A DNA stretch of 64,000 nucleotides from contig NW_024881313.1 of assembly GCF_018691265.1 (NCBI RefSeq), forward strand, positions 40,479,518 to 40,543,517. Direction: 5' to 3'. The number at the start of each line of letters is the position of its first letter. The stretch's first letter is position 1. The notes beneath the pieces are model-generated. The model was not told the DNA's origin. It made no database searches and worked only from the letters and a program-made list of their open reading frames with translations. The translations under genes were made by a program, and so were the position numbers. Positions 1 to 23,699 of the stretch are shown piece by piece. Origin of the DNA: Tyto alba (taxonomy: Eukaryota; Chordata; Aves; Strigiformes; Tytonidae).

Positions 1-290
1 GGATCATGGTGGTTTCTGCAACGAGCTGATGCGCTTTGCTTGTCTGACCCGATGCGTTTCCGCACGCCCGTGACACTGGGGTTGCTCGTACCCTGCAGAG
101 ACCCAAACGTGTGGGGCGGATGTTTCCCAGTGGGCAGGGTTGGCCAGAAGGAATATCCACACTGGGCTGTCTTGGAGCTCCTCAGGCTTCATGGTGGGAT
201 TTGGGATCATGCTGGCGATGGGTGACAAGGGGCGAGGGGGGTGGCTGTGCACGTCCCCAGAGGGAATGCCCACGCGTGTCTGTCCATCAG
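1..290. other. NBEAL2 intron, left edge
   Basis: No frame here continues the NBEAL2 protein. The stretch ends in the acceptor TGTCCATCAG just before the first recognisable exon. I see no other gene or repeat. Confidence 0.6.
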
Positions 291-14848
<14,558 letters not shown>

Positions 14849-15261
14849 AGCCCCCCCCCAAAGGGGCACCCCCCGCACCCCCAAAAGCCAGGGTTGGGGG
14901 GAAGGGGGGGGAGCGGGCAGAGAGCCCCACACCCTGCTCAGCCCATCGCCTGTGGCCTTATCCAGCCCCCACTGTGGGGGGGGTATAAAATTGCCACACA
15001 CACCCCCACACACACACACAATTTTAGGGGGACACGTCCCCCCTCCCTGAGGAGGGAGGGGGGAGGAGGAGGAGGAGGCAGGGACCCCTCGCTGGGAAGG
15101 GGGGTGCCATGTCCCTCCCCCCCCAACCCCACCCCACCATGCCCGCTGGCCAGGAGCCGACCGGTGTGTCCCCCCCCTCTTCCTGACCTGCCCCCCCCCC
15201 CTTCGCCTCACCCCGTTCCTTTTTTTTTTTTTTTTTCTATCCATTTTTAGATCTTTTACAG

Positions 15262-15296
<35 letters not shown>

Positions 15297-15330
15297 ATAA
15301 TAATATATCTATGGGAAATACAGGCGTGCA
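14849..15330 (+). other. NBEAL2: NBEAL2 3'UTR (end approximate)
   Basis: This follows the TAG at 14846-14848. It is C-rich, then has a T run (about 15220-15237), the spacer ATCCATTTTTAGATCTTTTAC and an A run of more than 30 (about 15261-15294), followed by AATAATAATATATC. No perfect AATAAA is seen; AATAAT after the A run is the nearest signal, so the true end is uncertain. Confidence 0.5.
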
Positions 15331-15419
15331 AGTCTGCCCTGCGCCGGATGGGGGGGGGGGGTTAGGGTGACACCCCCTCTAACTGTGTGTGTGTCCCCCC
15401 TGAACTGTGGGGGGGGCCC

Positions 15420-15850
15420 AGCCAGCATGGGACACACGTGTCACGAGCGTGGGAGGGTCTCAGCAGCTGTCTGCCCCACATGTCTTGAGGGGGGGGGTGG
15501 GGGTGGTCTCAGCAACCCCGTACCCACATGTCACGAGCGTGGGGGGTCTCAGCAGCTGTGTGTGTCCCGTTCACACCCCCCCCCCCCCCGGCCCCATCCC
15601 ACAAGCTGGGCTCTCAGCAGCCGTGTCTGCACGTGTCACGAGCACGTGCGGCCTCAGCCCTTGGCGGCCCCCCCTGCGCCCCACGTGTCACGAACGTGCC
15701 AGGTCTCAGCTGCCGTGTGCCCACGTGTCACGAGCATGGGAGGGGGGGGTGGAGGAGGAGGAAAAGGGGGGTGGGGGGGGCCTCAGCAGCCCCGCACACC
15801 CGTAGCACGAGCATGCAAGGTCTCAGCCCGTCCTTCCACGTCCCCTCCTG
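15420..15850. repeat. CACGTGTCACGAGC repeat cluster
   Basis: About eight imperfect units of 45-75 bp carry CACGTGTCACGAGCGTG (or CACATGTCACGAGC) followed by GGGTCTCAGCAGC. Several units hold the palindromic E-box CACGTG. The cluster lies between the NBEAL2 3' end and the DSD gene. Confidence 0.75.
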
Positions 15851-16234
15851 GGCACGGGGCTGTCCCAGGGTGGCCGAGTGTCCCCAGCCGCAGTGTCCGT
15901 GTCCTCCCCTGCCCCCCGTGTCCCCCCCTCCCCTTCCCTTCTCCCGGGGAGGGGGGCCCCACGGCCGGCAGCGACCTCTGTCCCCGGCCAAGGCTGGCTG
16001 CGGGTGCCCACGGCGTCACGTGGAGCTGCCACCAGCGCAGCCCGGGCGGGAGCAGCCGCGGCGCCGGACGGACGGATGGACGGACAGACGGACAGGTGGG
16101 CAAGGGGAGGGCCGGGCGCTCAGGGTGCCAACGGGGACCGTCAGCCCCTCACCCCCCCCACGGCCCGGTGGGGGGTGCCCCGGGTGATGGTGGGGACACC
16201 GAGGTCCCGCTGGCGGAGGAGCCGGGTGTCCCCG

Positions 16235-16770
16235 TCCCACCTGAGCCAGGACAAGAGGCCCAGTCCCAGACATCCCAGTCCCAAGTGTCCCTCGTCCCAG
16301 GTGCCCCAGGTTTCCCATTCCCATAGGTCCCAGTCCTGAGTGTCCCCGTTCCCAGTATCCCTGTCCCAGGTGTCCCAGTCCCACATGTCCCATTCCCAGA
16401 TTTCCCATTCCCATAGGTCCCAGTCCTGAGTGTCCCCGTTCCCAGTATCCCTGTCCCAGGTGTCCCACTCCCACATGTCCCATTCCCAGATTTCCCATTC
16501 CCATAGGTCCCAGTCCCGAGTGTCCCTGTTCCCAGTATCCCTGTCCCAGGTGTCCCAGTCCCACATGTCCCATTCCCAGATTTCCCATTCCCATAGGTCC
16601 CAGTCCCGAGTGTCCCCGTTCCCAGTATCCCTGTCCCAGGTGTCCCAGTCCCACATGTCCCATTCCCAGGTTTCCCATTCCCATAAATCCCAGTCTCAAG
16701 TGTCCCTGTTCCCAGTTTCCCAGCCCCAGGTGTCCCACTCCCCAGTTCCCAACCCCCTATATCCCAATCC
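16235..16770. repeat. Minisatellite with exact 90-bp period
   Basis: CCATAGGTCC recurs at 16321, 16411, 16501 and 16591, with a diverged copy at 16681, so the period is exactly 90 bp. Each unit is made of CCCAGTCCC, GTGTCCC and CCCATTCCC sub-blocks. Because 90 is a multiple of three, several frames stay open across it. It lies upstream of the first DSD exon seen. Confidence 0.92.
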
Positions 16771-17055
16771 CCTATATGCCAGTCCCAGTGTCCCACAGAG
16801 ACCGAGGGAGCCCCCAGGTTTGTGCCCACGGAGCGGGACACACGCACACACACCCCCCCCAGGGCTTACCCAAACCACCCCTCGGTGCAGGGTCCCGTGG
16901 GGGGGGCTCAGCCCACCAACCCCCAGCCCCCCACCCAAGGGACCCCCAGCAGCCACCTCTGCGCCCACGGGGGTGGGCTGGGTGCAGGTTTGGGTGCAGG
17001 GCTGGGTGCAGGGCAGGCTTCTCCCCCCCCCCCCCCCCCGCTTCCCCCCTCCCAG

Positions 17056-20000
17056 TAGCACCAGCGTGTGGCTGGGAGCCCCCCTGGAGCAGTTGCCCAC
17101 CCCGGCGCTGACCCTGGACCGGGCGACGGTGCGGCGGAACGCCGAGCGCATGCGGGAGCGCTGCCGGGCCCTGGGCCTCCGCCTGCGCCCCCACGTCAAA
17201 ACCCACAAGACGCTGTGAGTGTCCCCCCAGCATCCCCCCCAACTTCCCCCCAGCATCCCTCCAACATCCCCCCAACATCCCTCCAACCTCTCCCCATCAT
17301 CCCCCCAACTTTCCCCAATTTCCCCCAACATCCCCCCAACATCCCCCCAGCATCCCTCCAACCTCTCCCCATCATCCCCCCAACTTTCCCCCAACTTCCC
17401 CCCAACATCCCCCCAACATCCCCCCAGCATCCCTCCAACCTCTCCCCATCGTCCCCCCAGCATCCTTCCAACATCTTCCCATCGTCCCCCCAACTTCCCC
17501 CCAACTTTCCCCCAACTTCCCCAACATCCCCACAGCATCCCTCCAACATCACCCTATCATCCCCCCAACTTCCCCCCAACATCCCCCCCAACTTCCCCTC
17601 AACAACCCCCCAGCATCCCCCCAACACTCCCCCACCTTTCCCCACAGCACCCCCCCATGTTCTGCACCAGCATCCTCCTAGTATCCCCCCAGCATCCCCC
17701 CACCTTCCCCCCCCAGCGTCTCCCCATCATCCCTCCAGCATCCTCCCAGTATCCCTCCCAGCATCCCCCATCCTCCCCTTCAACACCCCTCAACTTCCCC
17801 CCACCATCCCCCCACCTTCCCCCCAGGACCCCCCCACTCTCTACACCAGTATCCCCCCAGCATCCCCCCACCTTCCCCCCCCAGAATCTCCCCCATCATC
17901 CCTCCAGCGTCCTCCCAGTATCCCTCCCATCATCCCCCATCATCCTTCTCAATACCCCCACTTTACCCCCCAGTATCCCCCCCAGCATCCCCCCCACTTT
18001 ACCCCCCAGTATCCCCCCCAGCATCCCCCCCACTTTACCCCCCAGTATCCCCCCCAGCATCTCCCCCATCATCCCTCCAGCATCCTCCCAGTATCCCCCC
18101 CCCCAGTCACCCTCTCCCCCCCCCAGCGAAGGTGCCGAACTGGCGACAGGCGGGACCCGCCGGGGCATTGTGGTCTCCACCTTGGCCGAAGCTCGTTTTT
18201 TTCGCCGCGGGGGGGTTCGATGACATCCTTTACGCCTACCCGCTGCCGGGGGGGCGGCTGGAGGAGTGCGCGGCCTTGGCCCGACGCCTCCAAACCTTCC
18301 AGCTCCTCCTCGACACCCCCCAGGCCTTGGCCCTCCTGCGCCAGCACCCGCTGCCCCCCGGCAAGCGCTGGCTCGTCTGGCTCAAGCTCGACTGCGGGAA
18401 TGGCAGAGGTAAGTGCCCCCCCCCTCCCCCCCAAAAAAAAAAAATTAGCCCCCCCCTTTAAATCCTGCCAGCTCTTGGGGTGCTGTGGGGAGCGGGTTAC
18501 AGAGCTGGAGCCTCACGTGTCCTCTCTAAGGGTATTTTCACACACTCCGCCCCCCCCCCCCCCCCAGAAAAAAATATTATTCAAGGGTGCTCCGTGCTCC
18601 ACCAACCTCAAGCCCCCAGCCCCCCCACCTCAACTGGGATGGGGTATTTAAGCTGCTCCCCCCCACCCCCCCAAAAAAAAAAAAAAAGTCATTATTGAAG
18701 GATGCTTCATGGGGAGCAATGCCCCATGTCTCCCCCGCGGCCCCCCCATCTCAACCAGGATGGGGTATTTAACACAAACACCCCCCTCCCCCGTTATTCT
18801 TCAAGGGTACCCCCAGAAACCCCCATAATGGGGCATTTACCCCCAAACCCCATTTGCACCCACCCACCCACCACAAGGTGTTCAGGGGGGAGGAGATGCT
18901 CCATACACCCCCCCAGCCACCCCAGGATGGGCCATTTAAGCTCTCCCTCCCCCCCCAAAATCAGTCTTCAAGGACACCCCAGAAGACACCCCCCCCCAAC
19001 AGGTTATTTAATCCCCCCCCCCCCAAAACCCCTTTTCCCCCCCACCCTCAGGATGCTCCACAGGGAGTGACACCCCATTTCCCCCCCAGCCCCCCTATCT
19101 CAACCAGGATGGGGCATTTCAATCCCCCCCCCCCAATCATTCTTCAAGGACACCCCATAACCCCCCCCCATCCCCCATAATGGGGTATTTAAGCCCCCCC
19201 TCCTCCCCAAACCCCCCTTTCCCCCCCCCTCCACCCCCAGGATGCTCCACAGGGAGTGACACCCCATTTCCCCCCCAGCCCCCCCCATCTCAACCAGGAT
19301 GGGGCATTTCAATCCCCCCCCCCAATCATTGTTCAAGGACAACCCCATAACCCCCCCCCCATCCCCCATAATGGGGTATTTAAGCCCCCCCTCCTCCCCA
19401 AACCCCCCTTTCCCCCCCCCTCCACCCCCAGGATGCTCCACAGGGGGTGACGCCCCATTTCCCCCCCAGCCCCCCCCATCTCAACCAGGATGGGGCATTT
19501 CAATCCCCCCCCCCCAATCATTGTTCAAGGACACCCCATAACCCCCCCCCCATCCCCCATAATGGGGTATTTAAGCCCCCCCTCCTCCCCAAACCCCCCT
19601 TTCCCCCTCCCTCCACCCCCAGGATGCTCCACAGGGGGTGACACCTCGTTTCCCCCCCAGCCCCCCCATCTCAACCAGAATGGGGCATTTCAATCCCCCC
19701 CCCAATCATTCTTCAAGGACACCCCATAACCCCCCCCCATCCCCCATAATGGGGTATTTAAGCCCCCCCTTCTCCCCAAACCCCCCTTTCCCCCCCCCTC
19801 CACCCCCAGGATGCTCCACAGGGGGTGACACCCCATTTCCCCCCCAGCCCCCCCCATCTCAACCAGGATGAGGCATTTCAATCCCCCCCCCCCAATCATT
19901 GTTCAAGGACACCCCATAACCCCCCCCCATCCCCCATAATGGGGTATTTAAGTCCCCCCTCCTCCCCAAACCCCATTTTCCCTCCCCCCCCCCCCCCCCA

Positions 20001-22839
20001 GGATGCTCCACAGGTGTGTGTGTGGGGGGGTGACACCCCATGTCCCCCCTAACCCCACTCCCCCATTCCCACCATCCCACCCAACACGGGGCATCAAATC
20101 CACCCCCCTCCCCAAACCCCCACCCCCCCACCCCCCTTCCCCAAATCCACACCCCTGGACCCTTGTCCCACCCCCCCCACCCCCCCGCTTTGGCCGGCAG
20201 CCGGCGTTCGGCCCCGGGACCCCGGTGCCATGTCGCTGGCCCGGGCCATCGCCCGGGAGGCACCGGAGGTGGTGACACTGGTGGGGGTCTACGCCCACTG
20301 CGGGGACACCTACGGCTGCCGCGACGTCCCCGCCGTCCAAGCCATCGCCCGCGCCACCGCCACCGCCCTGCTCGACTTCGTCACCGCGTGAGTGTCCCCA
20401 AACCGGGGCTGGGCAGAGTTAAGGGGATTATTTTTATTTTTTTTTTTTTGGTTGGTTTGTTTTAAGGCGTCTCCAAGGTGGCCACCCCATAAAACACCCC
20501 CCCACACACCCCCCCACCCACACACACACAGTGGCTGTAAATGCAAATCACACCCCCACCCCCATCCCCAAAACACCCCCCCCCCTCATAAAATGCACAA
20601 ACCCCCCCTGCGGGGAGATGAAGGAGGAGGAGGATGGTGGCTCCGGTCACCTTTGATGTGGCTTTGGTGGCGGGTTGTGACCTGTGTCATTGTCATCATC
20701 TCTGTGTGCTCTGTGTGTCTTCCCCCCCCCCCCAATTTTTTCTTTTGTCACCCTTTTGTCCCAGCTGGGTTTTGCATCCTGGAGGGAATTGCTGCCGGAT
20801 GGCTCCTGCTGTGTGTGTGTGTGTGTGTAGGGGGGGGGGGGGGTGTGTTAAGTGATATGCCTTGGGACCCCCCATTCCCCCCCCTCTCCCCCACCCCCCC
20901 CCGCAACGGGGACGTGCTCCCTTGGGGACCCATCCCGGGGGGGGAGGGAGGGGGGGGTGGGGGCGCTCCAGTCCCAGCCCACCCAGTTGCGGCGGCGTTT
21001 TGCGGTGGGGAAACTGAGGCACGCAGGGAAATCTGCATCCTCCCCACCCCCCACCCCCACCCCAGCTCCCCTCCTATATTGGCTCTGGAATATTTTGGGG
21101 GGGGGCTTGAGCACATCTGTGGATTCCTGCGCACGTCTGCGGGTGCTCTGGCACATCGAGGGGAGCCCTGGAACATCTCGGGGGGGGGGGTTAAAACATC
21201 TGGAGAGAGCGTATGGGTGGCTCGCTGGCACATCTGGGGGGGTGGGGTCCTGCGCACATCTGGGGGTGCCATGGCACATCTGGGGGGCTCTGGCATGGGG
21301 GTGGGGGGAGGATCCCGGGTGTTTCTGGGGTGATGTCTGGCACATCTGGGGACGTCGTGGTACAACCGAGGGGGATCCCGGGCACATCTGGATGGATCTC
21401 GGGCACATCTGGGGCCTCTTGGGTGCAGCTGGTGGCACTCTAGCACATCTGGGGGGGTCTCCAGCATATCTGGGGGGCCGGGGGGGGTGTGTGTCTCTCA
21501 CGCATCTGGGGGCTCCCATAAGCAACTGAGGGCTCCCAGGACCATTTTGGGGATGAGGGGGGTCCTCCAGTACATCTGGGGGGTGCTGAGGCACATCTGT
21601 GGGCTCCCAGCCACATCTGGGAGTGCTTGAAAACATCTGGGGGGGGGGAAACGGATCTCTGGCACATCTGGGGGTGATCCCAGGCACAGCAGGAGGGGGG
21701 TGCTCTGGCAGATCCAGAGGGGTGGCAGGGTGAGGGGGGGGACACACACACATCTGCCTTGAGTGTTCAGGGGGGGTTCTCTGTCATAACTAGACGCCCC
21801 CCCCCCCGAATGTTTTGGGGGGGGGGGGACTCCCTGGCACATCTGGACCTCCCTGAGGTATCGCCACCTCCGGTCCCTCCCCGGCAGCACCCAGGGGTGA
21901 TAGCTCCCACCTTTCCTCCCACCCCCACGGTGCCTGGGGGAGGTTGAGGGGTGATGTGTGCTGGGGGGGGGGTGTGGGGGTGTGCCCCCCCCCCAACTCC
22001 CAGCCGTGCTCTGAGCGTCCCCGTGGGCCGGCAGGCTGCGGAGAGAGGGGGTGCCGTGTCCCCAAGCCGGCATCGGCTCCACGCCGTCCTGTAGCCACCC
22101 GGTACCAGAGATGGCCCAGCTCACCGAGCTCCACCCGGGCAACTACCTCTTCTATGGTGAGCTGGGGAAAAAAAAAAAAAAAAAAACAAAAAAACAAAAA
22201 AAAAAAAACTCGGCAAAAAAATTTTTTTAAAAAAAAGCGGGGGGCACCCCAGCCTGAGCTGAGCACCCTCTTCTCCCAGACCTTCAGCAGACGCTGCTGG
22301 GGTCCTGTCGCCCCGAGGAGGTGGCCATCCGCGTCCTCACCAGGGTCATTGGCCACTACCCCCACCGCAACCAGCTGCTGGTGGACTGTGGGTGGGCAGC
22401 CCTCAGCCTCCACGGCCGGGACCAGGCGCCCACGGGCTGCGCTGCCGTCGAGGGGCACCCCCAGCTGAGGTGGGTGGGGTGGGGTGGGGTGGGGTGGGGT
22501 GGGGTGGGGTGGGACACACACACACACACACACACAAAAATATCCCCCCCGGGTGCCGCCGTGTCCCCGCAGGCTGGTGGGGCTGACGCAGGAGCACGGG
22601 CAAGTGGAAGCCGTCAGCGGGCGGTTGGAGTTCGAGCGGTTCCCGTTGGGCACCATCCTGGCTCTCATCCCTTTCCACGTGAGTACCCGCCCGGCCACGC
22701 CCTGCCACGCCCTGCCACACCCGGCTGAGCATCCCTTCCCCACCCCCAGGCCTGTGCCACGGCCGCCATGCACCCCGTCTACTACGTCCACGCCGAGGGG
22801 AAGGTGGTGGAGCTCTGGCACCCCGTCCGTGGCTGGTGA
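17056..22839 (+). CDS. DSD: D-serine dehydratase, PLP/zinc type (7 exons; frameshifted as read)
   Basis: A fold-type III PLP enzyme related to bacterial D-threonine aldolase; it splits D-serine into pyruvate and ammonia. Exons: 17056-17214, 18127-18408, 20201-20387, 22035-22156, 22280-22469, 22573-22678, 22750-22839 (TGA). Introns are GT-AG and phases agree except for one extra base. PHVKTHKT in the first exon holds the expected PLP lysine. [11 protein letters not shown], split over the last two exons, holds the His and Cys expected to bind zinc. About 374 residues follow the expected start, against 376 in chicken as remembered. Two oddities: exon 18127-18408 has seven Ts at 18205-18212 where the frame needs six, and the codon at the chicken start is GTG (17066), preceded by a C tract and CAG that look like a splice acceptor. 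An upstream coding exon may exist. It may be functional with an assembly error, or a young pseudogene; intact splice and active sites favour the former. Confidence 0.88.
17219..18120. repeat. C-rich CATCCCCCCAACTTCC array, DSD intron 1
   Basis: A short-unit array of about 11-22 bp, built from CATCCCCCCA, ACTTCCCCCC and GCATCCCTCC variants, fills the whole intron from donor to acceptor. Open frames through it are artefacts. Confidence 0.85.
18690..20030. repeat. Tandem array of about 190 bp, DSD intron 2
   Basis: GATGCTCCACAGGG recurs at about 19052, 19240, 19431, 19622, 19809 and 20002, so the period is about 190 bp. More diverged units lie to the left from about 18700. Each unit contains CTCAACCAGGATGGGGCATT, CAATCATT, CCCATAATGGGGTATTTAAG and long C runs. 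The array ends about 170 bp before exon 20201-20387. Confidence 0.9.
21080..21790. repeat. GGCACATCTGGGGG array, DSD intron 3
   Basis: GCACATCTGGGG and close variants recur about every 25-35 bp on the plus strand, mixed with GTGCTCTGG and GGGATCCCGGG. It lies between exons 20201-20387 and 22035-22156. From 20388 to 21080 I see only low-complexity sequence: a T run, CACA runs, and a GT run at about 20812. Confidence 0.8.
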
Positions 22840-22859
22840 GGAGAACTGGGGGGCCGCTG

Positions 22860-23170
22860 GGGGGGCCCACCCACACCCCCACCCACACCCCCACCCACAC
22901 CCCCACCCACACCCCTGCGCCCACGCCGGGGGTCCTGCGCCCACGCCGGGGGTCCTGCGCCCACTTGGAGACCCTGCGCCCACGCCAAGACTGAGCGCCC
23001 CACGCCAAGACTGAGCGCCCCACGCGCTCCCGTCGAGGTGTGGGGGGGCAGCCACGGCACCCACCACGTGCACCCACGGCCAAATCCTGCACCCACCCTG
23101 GAGTCCTGCACCCGTGCCCGGGTGCTGCACCCACGCTGGGACCCTGCACCCATAGCCGGGCGCTGCACCC
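22860..23170 (+). repeat. Short tandem repeats in DSD 3'UTR
   Basis: First comes a CCCACCCACACC array, then GGGTCCTGCGCCCACGCCG and GACTGAGCGCCCCACGCCAA units, then looser CTGCACCCACG units. They lie between the DSD stop and its poly(A) signal, so they are probably transcribed as 3'UTR. Confidence 0.75.
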
Positions 23171-23186
23171 TACCCAGACCGAATTG

Positions 23187-23192
23187 AATAAA
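23187..23192 (+). terminator. DSD: Poly(A) signal AATAAA, DSD
   Basis: A perfect AATAAA about 350 bp after the DSD stop, followed by GGTTTATTTTCC, a T-rich stretch suited to a downstream element. It is the first perfect signal after the gene and lies just before a CpG-rich region that starts the next gene. Confidence 0.75.
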
Positions 23193-23224
23193 GGTTTATT
23201 TTCCCCCACTTCCAGACATTTTCG

Positions 23225-23699
23225 CCCCCCGGGGGCAGGGAGGGGACAGGCCGTGGGGAGGCGGCGGGGGGGAGGCCCAGCAGGATCCGGCCCCGTTTGC
23301 CCCAGTCCAGTCCCAGTGGAGCCGGTGGCCCCCGCGCTTGCCCGGGGCGGGACTCGAACCGGCGGCCACCCCGAGGGGTGGGTGGGACCCGAGCCCAGCC
23401 CAGCCGCCAGGGGCGGGGATCAGCGCGGGGCTCCGCCCTCCAAGCCGCTCGCAGCCAATAGCGAAGCACCCCGCCCTACCCGGCCCGGGGCGAACCACGC
23501 CCCTCCAGCAACTGCGGGGCCGCGCCGAGCCGAGCGGAGCCGAGCGGAGCCGAACGGAACCGAACGGAACCGAACGGAACCGAACCGGACAGAGCGGAGC
23601 CGAAGCGGAGCGGAGCGAAGCCGGAGCGAAGCCGGAGCGAAGCCGGAGCGAAGCCGGAGCGGAGCGAGCGGGTCCCGGGACCGGGCCCGGGTCTCCGCG
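23225..23699 (+). promoter_or_regulatory. NRADD: CpG-island promoter and 5'UTR of NRADD
   Basis: A CpG-dense stretch with no TATA box contains GGGGCGGGG (an Sp1-type GC box, near 23410) and CCAAT at 23455-23459 within AGCCAATAG. It leads into a decamer repeat and the NRADD ATG at 23700. The transcription start cannot be set from sequence alone. Confidence 0.6.
23520..23672. repeat. GAGCGGAGCC decamer repeats
   Basis: Tandem decamers run GAGCCGAGCG, then GAACGGAACC, then GGAGCGAAGCC (an 11-mer, several copies), immediately before the NRADD start codon. They are probably in the 5'UTR or core promoter. Confidence 0.85.

Noticed and set aside
23330..23420. Possible minus-strand tRNA (GGTTCGAGTCC, a perfect B-box)
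   Set aside because: The T-arm stem has a mismatch, and no matching acceptor stem, A-box or anticodon arm can be drawn in the neighbouring bases.
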